Assembly: GCA_902826455.1 (NCBI GenBank)
Contig: CADEEV010000014.1
Span: 1-64,000 of the forward strand
Direction: 5' to 3'
DNA: 64,000 bases
Source: an uncultured Acidobacteriota bacterium
GTDB lineage: Bacteria > Acidobacteriota > Vicinamibacteria > Fen-336
The position numbers and the translations under genes are program-made. The notes under the pieces are model-generated. The model did no database searches, was not told the origin of the DNA, and saw nothing but the letters and a program-made list of their open reading frames with translations. Shown here in pieces: positions 47,501 through 54,704 of the stretch (positions are counted from its first letter, which is position 1; the number at the start of each line of letters is the position of its first letter).

Positions 47501-49193
47501 CCACGTCGTACACCAGATCCTGCTTGGGCGCGGAGGCCGACTCGCGCACGTGGGCGAGCACGTCGGTGTGGAGCGGGCGCCGATGGAACGGGTACGTGGG
47601 GACGCGCGCGCGGGCCAGGGTGGCGGGACGCGCGACGCTGTCCGCCGGGCCGCCGGTGTCGACACTTGGCATCGGCAGGCCTGAGACGAACCCGTCGAGG
47701 CCCGCCGCCAGGGCCGTCGCGTCCGCGGCCGTCACGCTGAGGCGCAAGGCGTGCTGCGTGCGGGCGTGACGCGCGGTGTCGACGATCCCCTCCACGTCGG
47801 CGTCCTCCCTTAGCAGCCGATCCCGGAAGCTCTCGGCCAGGCCCGTGAGAGACTCGGGAGTCCGTGCCGAGAGCCGGAGCTGATAGCCCTCGGGCCGCGC
47901 CTCCCGCACCCTCGGCGCCTCGGGCGCGACGCCTTCCAGCACGAGGTGCGCATTCGTGCCTCCGAGACCGAACGAGCTCACGCCGGCGAGCGGGAGGCCG
48001 GGGCCCTCGGGCCACGGCTCCGCGGCGGTCACGACGCGCAGCGGCAGGTCGGCCCAGCGCACGTACGGGTTGGGGGTCGCGAAGTTCAGGCTCGGGCAGA
48101 GCCGTCGCCGCTGCAGGGAGAGCGCCGTCTTGATGAGCGCGGCGGCGCCTGCCGCCGACTCGAGATGCCCCAGGTTCGTCTTCACCGACGACACGGCGCA
48201 GCGCGACTCGCGGCTGCGGCCCCGGCCGAGCACGGCGGCCAGGGCCCTGAGCTCGATGGGATCCCCGATCAGCGTGCCCGTGCCATGGGCCTCGACGAAC
48301 TGCACGTCCGCCGGAGACACGCCGGCCCGGCGGTAGGCCTCGCCCAGCACGCGCTCCTGGGCGAAGCGGTTGGGCGCCGTGAGGCCGTTGCTCTTCCCGT
48401 CCTGGTTCACGGCGCTGCCGCGGATCACGCAGTAGACGAGGTCGCCGTCGCGGCGCGCGTCGGCCAGCCGCTTCAGCGCCACGAGGCCGCCGCCCTCGCC
48501 GCGCACGATCCCGTTGGCCGCCGCGTCGAAGGCACGGCAGCGGCCGTCGGGCGAGAGCAGCCCGGCGTCGGCGTAGAACAGGTGCATGGCCGGGAACGAC
48601 ATGACGTTGACGCCGCCCGCCAGCGCCAGGGGCATCGAAGGATCGCTGCGGAGCGCCTGGCAGGCGAGGTCCACGGCCACGAGGGACGACGAGCACAGCG
48701 TGTCCACCGCGAGGCTCGGTCCGCGCAGGTCGAGCACGTACGAAACGCGGTTGGCGGCGATGCCGAGGGAGCTGCCGATGCCGAGGTGCGCGTCCATCAG
48801 GGGCAGGCTCCGGCCGTGGACGAGGGCGTGGTCGGCGTTCATCACGCCCACGTAGACGCCGACGTTCGTCTCGGCCAGCGCGCCCGGCACGACGCCGGCG
48901 TCCTCGAGAGCCTCCCAGGCGAGCTCGAGGAGCAGCCGCTGCTGCGGGTCCATGCGTGCGGCCTCGCGCGGCGAGAGCCCGAAGAACTCGGGCTCGAACG
49001 CGTCGATCGTGTCGAGGTAACCGGCGCGCGGGGCCGACGCTCGCGTCTGGCCCAGGGCCAGCCACAGGGCGAGCCGATCCTCCGGCATCTCCCCGATCGC
49101 TTCGCGGCCCTGGGCGAGCAGCTCCCAGTACCGCTCGGGATCGGGCGCTCCCGGGAAGCGGCAGCTCAGGCCGACGATCGCTACGGGCTCCAC
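44544..49193 (-). CDS. AT-less polyketide synthase, KS-KR-ACP-TE-TE
   Basis: 1549 residues from GTG 49193, chosen because VEPVAIVGLSCRFPG is the normal KS start; it overlaps the ACP gene by 13 bases. KS: Cys167 in VDTLCSSS, His303 in EAHGTGT, His343 in NLGHLES. A post-KS linker (VPTYPFHRRPLH) follows, without any acyltransferase. KR: TGGFGGLGLA near 718, Ser and Tyr in SSIAA and SYAAAN, plus VDD in FHSAGLVDDK, of the B-type pattern. ACP: Ser1012 in LGIDSLLGLEL. Two thioesterase-II-like domains: GHCLGS (Cys1152) and GHDLGA (Asp1399), neither with the usual Ser. It needs a malonyl transferase in trans. Final gene of the FAAL-ACAD-ACAD-ACP-PKS operon. Confidence 0.93.
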   Translation of the reverse strand: MEPVAIVGLSCRFPGAPDPERYWELLAQGREAIGEMPEDRLALWLALGQTRASAPRAGYLDTIDAFEPEFFGLSPREAARMDPQQRLLLELAWEALEDAGVVPGALAETNVGVYVGVMNADHALVHGRSLPLMDAHLGIGSSLGIAANRVSYVLDLRGPSLAVDTLCSSSLVAVDLACQALRSDPSMPLALAGGVNVMSFPAMHLFYADAGLLSPDGRCRAFDAAANGIVRGEGGGLVALKRLADARRDGDLVYCVIRGSAVNQDGKSNGLTAPNRFAQERVLGEAYRRAGVSPADVQFVEAHGTGTLIGDPIELRALAAVLGRGRSRESRCAVSSVKTNLGHLESAAGAAALIKTALSLQRRRLCPSLNFATPNPYVRWADLPLRVVTAAEPWPEGPGLPLAGVSSFGLGGTNAHLVLEGVAPEAPRVREARPEGYQLRLSARTPESLTGLAESFRDRLLREDADVEGIVDTARHARTQHALRLSVTAADATALAAGLDGFVSGLPMPSVDTGGPADSVARPATLARARVPTYPFHRRPLHTDVLAHVRESASAPKQDLVYDVVWSRSDPAPAAPEAPHVVIDVSTRAASDGGYDEVLAIAKTLDAAGPADRRRLWVVTRGAQAVRPGETGVPGSAPVIGLARVIQVEHPELWGGLIDLDPDAGPEADAAALRATLGAPSETEVAWRDGVRYVPRLVPRAAGAFRSLTLRADATYLVTGGFGGLGLATASWLAERGARHLALVGRRGRTPESEPTLAALRARGVTVRAWAADVAEADAVATLLSELDASMPPLAGIFHSAGLVDDKPLYLQDAAGFEAVFAAKGRGALHLHRLTEGRALDYFVLYSSIAAVLGSPGQASYAAANAFLDALARQRAAQGRVATSVQWGPWASVGMAARDGASVLARGLRPLPPAEALDALERVLSAAAPTALVAAVDWTRLFAANAVAGSLPLLAGLRPRGGTRPAPVGLGPGPLRRETLVPFLRESLAAILDLPISDVPHDVILDRLGIDSLLGLELQRRIETALGRSVEVTSLFETTVEALAARLLAIPAAAPAVAPRDTAPGSWLVPIHLDPNARLRLFCFAYAGGSARVYRGWNRGLGEGVEVHAVELPGRGARRSEPLMTRIPQIVDALVPALLPYLDRPFAFFGHCLGSIVMFETARRLARDHGLTARELFASGAPSPPLYRIPQVYGRSDERFREVLALIRFESSEPLLRDPALLARALPSVRADFEAAAAYVFEAGDDGVLDAPITAFGAWEDLFAPQAALEPWRERTRGPFALFMRPGEHYFVETERPFLHDVIARRLAGPVAVAGLGASVEARAPVPRTEATRRLFCFPHLGSEPDAFDAWAPTLPEHVELVTLVGPAAGPRRVDELAAQCAAVLGSRLDRPFAFFGHDLGALLSFETAHALAAAGQPMPERLFVSSAMAPHLNFLPPVHVFDDERLRDLVGFFEIATGAKGLAGLRRDLELVVTYNGAGRRPLPVPITAFGAWEDTLVPYSGVEAWREHTSAGFELLRREGGHDSWRREDAGRALLAALLERLRDATA

Positions 49194-49459
49194 GTCGTCA
49201 GCTCGCTCAGGTGGCGGGACAGCTTCTCGATGGTCGGGAAGTCCCACACGAGCGTCGGCTCGAGCTCGACGCCCAGGAAGTCCTCGAGGGCCCCGGCCAT
49301 GTTGACGCCCTCGAGGGACTCGAGACGATAGGTGGCGAACGTGGCGTTCACGTCGACGCTCTCGGGAGCGATGCCCCGACGCCGGGCGATCTCCGCGATG
49401 AGCCAGGTCTGGATCTCGAGCTGGCTGCGCGGCACCTGGCCGACCGGGCTCTCGGTCAC
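49181..49459 (-). CDS. Stand-alone acyl carrier protein
   Basis: 92 residues, GTG start overlapping the dehydrogenase stop (GTGA). Phosphopantetheine site YRLESLEGVNMAGALEDFLG, where Ser of ESL carries the arm, then a typical third helix (PTLVWDFPTIEKLSRHLSEL). It should hold the acyl chain delivered by the acyl-AMP ligase while the dehydrogenases act, then pass it to the KS. The arrangement resembles the FAAL-oxidase-ACP cassettes that prepare modified fatty starters (for example JamA-JamB-JamC in jamaicamide, where the middle enzyme is a desaturase). No phosphopantetheinyl transferase lies nearby. Confidence 0.9.
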   Translation of the reverse strand: MTESPVGQVPRSQLEIQTWLIAEIARRRGIAPESVDVNATFATYRLESLEGVNMAGALEDFLGVELEPTLVWDFPTIEKLSRHLSELTTWSP

Positions 49460-51219
49460 CGGCGGGAGCCCCGCGCCGCGAGGGGCGGCGCCAGCAGGGA
49501 GAACCAGCGGTCGCGATGGAACAGGTCCATCACCCGCGCGCTCACCGACGTGTCCTCCTCCACGGGCCGCACCTCGAGAGCCGGCTGCAAGCGTTGTCGC
49601 ACCCGCCGCAACGCGAGATGCAGCCACGCGCCGGCCTTGCCGAAGTCGTCGAGGCCGCCCCGGCTCTCGAGCCAGAACAGCAACGCCGCCGTGCCCGCGA
49701 AGAGCGCCGCGTGACGACGCGCCGCCGTCAGCATCTCGGGGGCCCGGCCATGACCCGGTCCGTGGGGCGCACGCAGCGTCTCGAGAAAGGCTCGGAGCGC
49801 GTCGCTTTCCGTCCGGAGCCGGGCCACTTCGCTTCGGATGCCTAGCAGTATCACAGGCTCCGTCTCCGACGCCAAGGCGCCCGACTCGAGGCGCTCGTGG
49901 GCGGTGCGCAGGGCCAGGAGCAGGGGATCCGCGCCATGAGGCACGAGGCGCAGACGCGTGCCGTCCGCGGGATCGAGGGGCCGGCCGAGATCGAAGACCG
50001 GGGCGAGCGACGCGCCCGCGGCGTCCGCCGCCGCCGCCGTGCGCTCGTACAGCGCCGGCAGCGCCGCTCCCAGGTGGGCGAGGCTCACCACGCCGCCGAA
50101 GTGGCTGACGCGTGTGAGCGGAGCGTCGCGGACGATCTTCTGGAAGATGCCCTGCCACCACGCGTCGCGCAGGTAGAAGCGGGCGCCCAGCAGCACCGAC
50201 AGGTCGTGGAGCGCGCTCTCGGCCGTTTCCGTCACGAACGCCTTGCCAGCCGGCGCCCAGGTCACGAGCCGATCGGGCGCCGCGTGGATGGCGCGCGTGC
50301 AGGCGAGGGTCGCGCACTCGACCAGCAGGATGTCCAGGAAGGCGTCGACGACCGCGGCACGCACGGCGGGAATCGCGAGGGCCGGCTCGCCGTACAGCCG
50401 GCGCGCGTCGAGGAACGCGACGCTCGAGCGCAGGGCCGTGTCGAGAGCGCCCACGAGCGGCCCGAGCGACAGCGTGCGGCTCACCTGCGAGCACTTGAGG
50501 CTGAGCTCGAACCCGCTGCCCGGAGCGCCGAGCAGCGCGTCGGGCGGGAGCGCTAGATCCGAGAAGCGCACGCCGTCGATGTCCTGGCCGCGCACGCCGA
50601 GGGTCTTGAAGCGCTCCAGGAACTCCATGCCCGACGGGTCGATCCGCGCCTTGTCCACGAGCACGAGAGAGAACCCGCGGGCCCCGCCCTCGGCCGCGGT
50701 GCGCGCCAGCACGACGAGAAGGGCCGAGCGGCGTGCGTTCGCGACGACCCATTTCTCGCCGCGCAGCGAGAAGCCCGTCGCCGTCGGCTCCGCGGCTACT
50801 TCCGTGGCCATGAAGTCGTTGCCGTGCTCCTGCTCGTGGAACGCGATCGAGAGCTGGCCGCCGCCGAGCAGGATCTCGGCGACGCGCGCCTGCTGCGCGG
50901 GGGTCCCGGCGTGCCAGGCGAGAACGGCGGCGGGCAGGCTCACCGCGTGGCTCGTGGCCGCGGTGACGTCGCGGCGGCCCACGGATCGGAGCAGCCAGAA
51001 CAGTGCTTCGTGGGAGGCGAGGGCCCCGTCGAGCGCCGCCGGCACGTAGTGCCGCCCGAGCCCCGCCGCGTCGAGGGCCGTGAGGTCGGGCCGCTCCTCG
51101 CGCTCGTCGTGCTCGACCGTGGACCGGAAGGAGAGCGGGTTCGAGTCGACGAGGGGATCGCCCAGCGTCTGCTCGAGAGCCTCCGCGGGCCCGTACGCGC
51201 TCGGGACGGCCTCAGCCAC
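49456..51219 (-). CDS. Acyl-CoA dehydrogenase family protein 1
   Basis: 587 residues, ATG 51219, overlapping the preceding gene by eight bases. The flavin and substrate domain is seen as SIAFHEQEHGNDFMATEVAA, GEKWVVANARRSALLVVLAR and FLERFKTLGVRGQDIDGVRF. The usual LTExxxGSD strand is changed to FHEQEHGND, and the segment carrying the catalytic Glu in many members reads YLRDA rather than YLRE. It is about 200 residues longer than classical enzymes, with an extra C-terminal helical part. It probably oxidises an acyl chain on the neighbouring ACP, giving a C=C bond with FAD, or is a non-catalytic partner of enzyme 2. Confidence 0.88.
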   Translation of the reverse strand: MAEAVPSAYGPAEALEQTLGDPLVDSNPLSFRSTVEHDEREERPDLTALDAAGLGRHYVPAALDGALASHEALFWLLRSVGRRDVTAATSHAVSLPAAVLAWHAGTPAQQARVAEILLGGGQLSIAFHEQEHGNDFMATEVAAEPTATGFSLRGEKWVVANARRSALLVVLARTAAEGGARGFSLVLVDKARIDPSGMEFLERFKTLGVRGQDIDGVRFSDLALPPDALLGAPGSGFELSLKCSQVSRTLSLGPLVGALDTALRSSVAFLDARRLYGEPALAIPAVRAAVVDAFLDILLVECATLACTRAIHAAPDRLVTWAPAGKAFVTETAESALHDLSVLLGARFYLRDAWWQGIFQKIVRDAPLTRVSHFGGVVSLAHLGAALPALYERTAAAADAAGASLAPVFDLGRPLDPADGTRLRLVPHGADPLLLALRTAHERLESGALASETEPVILLGIRSEVARLRTESDALRAFLETLRAPHGPGHGRAPEMLTAARRHAALFAGTAALLFWLESRGGLDDFGKAGAWLHLALRRVRQRLQPALEVRPVEEDTSVSARVMDLFHRDRWFSLLAPPLAARGSRR

Positions 51220-52882
51220 GGGCGGCGAGCGGAATGGGGAACAGCGAAAAGGACCGGTGCGCGTCGGCGAGCGACTCGAGCCGCAGCGCCAGGGTCTCGC
51301 GACAGGCCGGCGGCACCGGCGTCGGAATCCCGGCCCGGGTCAGCAGGCCCGAGACGGCCGCCACCACCCACGCCTCGTCGGCCAGGAACGCGTCGCCCGC
51401 GCCGCGATTCGCGAGCCAGGAGTGCACGCACGCCGCGGCCGCGACGAAGCACGCGTGACGCTCGGCCAGCGCGAACAGCTCCGGAGATTCGGGCGCGACC
51501 GTAGCCAGGGCGAGCGCGTCGGCGGTGAGAGCGGTCGCGATGCTGTCGACCCGTGGCCGCAGGGCCGACCCCGCGGGCAGCGCGCGGATCGCGAGGGGCA
51601 GCGCCTCCAGGACGTCGTCGCGGCCCCGGCTCACGAGTGCCAGGCGGCTCGCGTCGAAGGCGGGAAGGTCCTGAGCGCCATCGAACAACGCCGGACCACG
51701 CGCCGCGACCGCCGCATCCACGCTGCGAGGCGCCGCGAGGCGCGGCAGCTGCAGGGCCAGGAGGCTCAGGTTCACGACCGTGCTGCCGTCGAAGAGGGCG
51801 ACGAGCGCGGCGTCGCGCGCGAGCTTCTGGAAGACGCCCTGAGCCCCCTCGCGCAGATAGTGGCGCGCCCCCAGCACCACCGCCAGCCGCCGCAACGACG
51901 CGTCGACCGATGTCGGAACGATCAGCTTCGCGACGGCCGAGAGGACGCTCGCCTGCTCGGGGACCACGTGCAGGGCTCGTGCGGCGGTCTGGGCCAGTAC
52001 CTCGCACGCGAGCAGGTCCGCGAACGCCTCGGCCAGGATCGCGCGCGCATGAGGCAGCTGGGTGACCGGCTGCCCGCGGATGCGCCGGCTCCGGGCGAAC
52101 TCGAGCACCACGCGCAGGCCGGTGTCGGCGGCGCCCAGGGAGAGAGCTCCGATCAGGCTGCGGGTGACGAACAGTCCCTTGAGCACGATCTCGAGGCCGT
52201 GGCCTTCGGGCCCGATGCGTGCGTCCACCGGGACGACGGCGCCCCGGAAGCGCGCCCCGCTGATGTCGGCGCCCCGGATGCCGGCCGTCTTGAGCTTCGC
52301 GGTGGGCTCGATGGCGCCGCCGCTCGGGGCCTGCGTGTCGACCAGGAACAGGGAGGCCGAGCGCGGGCCCGCCGCGGAGGCCGTGCGCGCCAGCACCACC
52401 AGAGCGCGGCCGCGGGTCGCGTTGTTGATCAGCCACTTCTCGCCCGACAGCACGTAGCTCCCACCCACGCTCGTGGCCGTCGTGTCGAGGTCCTGAAGGT
52501 CGCTGCCGTGGTCCCTCTCGGTGAGGCAGAGGGCCGCCTGGTCGCCTGCCAACAGGAGCGAAGCCAGCTGCCGTCGCTGCGCGTCGCTCCCCGCAATCCA
52601 GACCGGCGCCGCGGCCAGGAACGACTTGGCGTGGGCGATCGCGACCGTGAGATCGCGCCGCGCCACGACGCGCACCAGCGCCAGGAGCTCCGGGAACGCC
52701 GTGAGGCGGCCGCCCAGGGCCTGAGGCACGTAGTGCGCGTTCAGTCCCAGGGCATCGAGGGCCCGGCACTCGGCCTCGGGATAGGCCTCGAGCTCGTCGA
52801 GCTCGAGCATGCGGGCGAAGGCGATGACGCCCCCGGAGGACGGATCGCCCAGGGCGAGCTCCAGGCGCTCGGCGGCGTTCAT
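51212..52882 (-). CDS. Acyl-CoA dehydrogenase family protein 2
   Basis: 556 residues, ATG 52882 overlapping the ligase stop (ATGA). Motifs close to normal: ALCLTERDHGSDLQDLDTTA, GEKWLINNATRGRALVVLAR, KTAGIRGADISGARF, and YLREG with Glu at the expected base position. It shares overall layout and the ending FSLFPIPLAARG with enzyme 1 (FSLLAPPLAARG), so the two are duplicates that have diverged. Likely the active desaturating subunit, working on an ACP-bound chain; a heterodimer or heterotetramer with enzyme 1 is plausible. Confidence 0.9.
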   Translation of the reverse strand: MNAAERLELALGDPSSGGVIAFARMLELDELEAYPEAECRALDALGLNAHYVPQALGGRLTAFPELLALVRVVARRDLTVAIAHAKSFLAAAPVWIAGSDAQRRQLASLLLAGDQAALCLTERDHGSDLQDLDTTATSVGGSYVLSGEKWLINNATRGRALVVLARTASAAGPRSASLFLVDTQAPSGGAIEPTAKLKTAGIRGADISGARFRGAVVPVDARIGPEGHGLEIVLKGLFVTRSLIGALSLGAADTGLRVVLEFARSRRIRGQPVTQLPHARAILAEAFADLLACEVLAQTAARALHVVPEQASVLSAVAKLIVPTSVDASLRRLAVVLGARHYLREGAQGVFQKLARDAALVALFDGSTVVNLSLLALQLPRLAAPRSVDAAVAARGPALFDGAQDLPAFDASRLALVSRGRDDVLEALPLAIRALPAGSALRPRVDSIATALTADALALATVAPESPELFALAERHACFVAAAACVHSWLANRGAGDAFLADEAWVVAAVSGLLTRAGIPTPVPPACRETLALRLESLADAHRSFSLFPIPLAARG

Positions 52883-54609
52883 GACGGAGGGGCGATGGAT
52901 CGCGCCAGGTACTTGCTGCGGCAGTGCAGGCGCTCGAGCTTGCCGCTCGAGGTCCTCGGGATCGTGCGCGGCCGGGCCAGCACCACGTCGTGGACCACGA
53001 GCTGGTGCTCGCGCGCGATCGCGTCGCGGATCGTGCCCACGATCTGGCTCTGCCAGGCGGCGTCCTTCAGGCGGCGCGGGCCGAGCTCCACGACTACCAC
53101 GACCTCCTCGCGGCGCTCGTTCTCGACAGAGAAGGCCGCGACGCCGCCCATGCGCAGCTCCGGCAGCGAGTCGTGGACGGTGCGCTCGATGTCCTGGGGA
53201 TAGTGGTTCTTGCCGGCTACCACGATCAGCTCCTTGATCCGCCCGCAGATGAACAGCTCGTTCTCGTGGACGAAGCCCAGGTCGCCCGTGCGCAGGAACG
53301 GTCCCCGACCGTCGCGGGTCGTCGCCTCGAACGTCTCGCGGGTCTTCCCGGGCTGGCCGTAGTAGCCCCTCGCGACGCTCGGGCCGTGGAGCCAGATCTC
53401 GCCCACGTGGCCGGCCGGCAGGTCCGCGAGGCGCTCGGGGTCCACGATCAGCAGCTCCTGGCCCGTGTCGGCACGTCCGCACGAGACGAGCGACCGGGTC
53501 TCGAAGCCCGGCCGGGGCGGGCGCAGCCGATGGTCCTTGAGCGCCTCGTCGTCGAAGAGCAACACGGTGGGCGGGGCCGTCTTCGGGCCACCGGTGACGA
53601 TCAGCGTCGCCTCGGCGAGACCGTAGCAGGGATAGAAGCTCTCGGGCCGGAAGCCGTTGCCCGCGAAGCGCGCGGCGAATCGGCGCAGCGTCTCGGCGTG
53701 GACGGGCTCGGCGCCGCAGAAGGCGACCTTCCAGCACGACAGGTCGAGCCCGGCGCTCTGCTCCTCGCGGATCTCGCGGCAGCACAGCTCGTAGGCGAAG
53801 TTGGGCGCCCCCGCGATCGTTCCGCGGAACTTCGCGATCGCCGCGAGCCAGCGCACCGGGTGCTTGAGGAAGTCGAGGGGCGAGAGCAGGTAGTCGGGGG
53901 AGCCCGAGTAGAGCGGCTCGATCAGGCAGCCGATGAGCCCCATGTCGTGGTACATCGGCAGCCAGCTCACGACCGTCGTGTGCTCGCCCTGCTCGAACAC
54001 GCGCTTCACGAGGCCGCAGTTCGCGAGCAGGTTGCCGTGGCTCACCATCACGCCCCGCGGCGACGCCGTCGATCCAGACGTGTACTGCAGGAAGGCCAGG
54101 GTGTCCGGGTCGATCGGCGGGGCCGCGAAGCCGGCGTCGGCGTCCGGCAGCCCGTCGGTCGCGATCCACTCGAGCGCGCCCAGCTCGGGCGCCGCCGCCA
54201 CGAAGAGCGGCTTCGCCGCGACCAGTTCCCGCGTCGCGAGCACGAAGCGCGCGTCACAGTCGCGGGCGACGGCCCGCACCCGCGCCAGGGTGCGTCCGGG
54301 CGCCCGCGGGTCGGGCGGCAGCACCGGCACCGCCAGCGTGCGGGCGTACAACGCGCCGAAGAAGGCCTTGGCGAAGCCGAGGCCGGGAGGGTAGAGCAGC
54401 AGCGCCCGCGCGTCGCGGGCGCCGCGTTCGGTGAGCCGCGCCGCGACGTCCTGCGCGGAGCGACGCAAGCCGGCGTAGGTCAGGCGCTCGCTTTCGACCT
54501 CGCCCTTCGCCAGGAACGAGTAGCAGAGCCGATCGGGTTGTGCGCTCGCGCGTGCGTCGAGGAGGGCGACGACGTGGGACGCGCCCTGGAAAGGCACGGC
54601 CTGATCCAT
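52879..54609 (-). CDS. Fatty acyl-AMP ligase (FAAL type)
   Basis: 576 residues, ATG 54609. AMP-binding motif FLQYTSGSTASPRGVMVSHG, then SWLPMYHDMGLIGCLIEPLY, YGLAEATLIVTG, FLRTGDLGFVHENELFICGR, KNHYPQDIERTVHDS and the late Lys in RTSSGKLERLHC. The YTSGST, MYHDMGLIG and NHYPQDIE wording is that of FAAL enzymes, which activate free fatty acids to acyl-AMP and hand them to an ACP rather than to CoA. First gene of a five-gene unit in which every pair overlaps. Divergent from the intact ABC1 kinase gene, sharing the 54610-54704 gap. Confidence 0.93.
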   Translation of the reverse strand: MDQAVPFQGASHVVALLDARASAQPDRLCYSFLAKGEVESERLTYAGLRRSAQDVAARLTERGARDARALLLYPPGLGFAKAFFGALYARTLAVPVLPPDPRAPGRTLARVRAVARDCDARFVLATRELVAAKPLFVAAAPELGALEWIATDGLPDADAGFAAPPIDPDTLAFLQYTSGSTASPRGVMVSHGNLLANCGLVKRVFEQGEHTTVVSWLPMYHDMGLIGCLIEPLYSGSPDYLLSPLDFLKHPVRWLAAIAKFRGTIAGAPNFAYELCCREIREEQSAGLDLSCWKVAFCGAEPVHAETLRRFAARFAGNGFRPESFYPCYGLAEATLIVTGGPKTAPPTVLLFDDEALKDHRLRPPRPGFETRSLVSCGRADTGQELLIVDPERLADLPAGHVGEIWLHGPSVARGYYGQPGKTRETFEATTRDGRGPFLRTGDLGFVHENELFICGRIKELIVVAGKNHYPQDIERTVHDSLPELRMGGVAAFSVENERREEVVVVVELGPRRLKDAAWQSQIVGTIRDAIAREHQLVVHDVVLARPRTIPRTSSGKLERLHCRSKYLARSIAPPS

Positions 54610-54664
54610 GGCAGCCCGGGGATTAGACCATACGGCGTGGGGGGCTCCAAGCGGCGGCCCGTGG

Positions 54665-54670
54665 TAGGCT
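54665..54670 (+). promoter_or_regulatory. Possible -10 box (TAGGCT) of the second ABC1 kinase gene
   Basis: TAGGCT within GTGGTAGGCTCC, 34 bases before the ATG at 54705, matches the TAGnnT pattern seen before other genes here. The gap also has to serve the leftward acyl-AMP ligase operon. Confidence 0.4.
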
Positions 54671-54704
54671 CCAGCCGCTTCCGAACGCAGCCGGAACGCC
54701 CCGA

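Noticed and set aside
47080-47600. A possible acyltransferase or dehydratase between KS and KR
   Set aside because: No GHSxG acyltransferase motif or HxxxGxxxxP dehydratase motif is present; the stretch is linker plus the structural half of the KR.
44365-49065. A second frame of 1566 codons within the PKS gene
   Set aside because: It is frame-shifted relative to the KS, KR, ACP and TE motifs and is not a separate protein.
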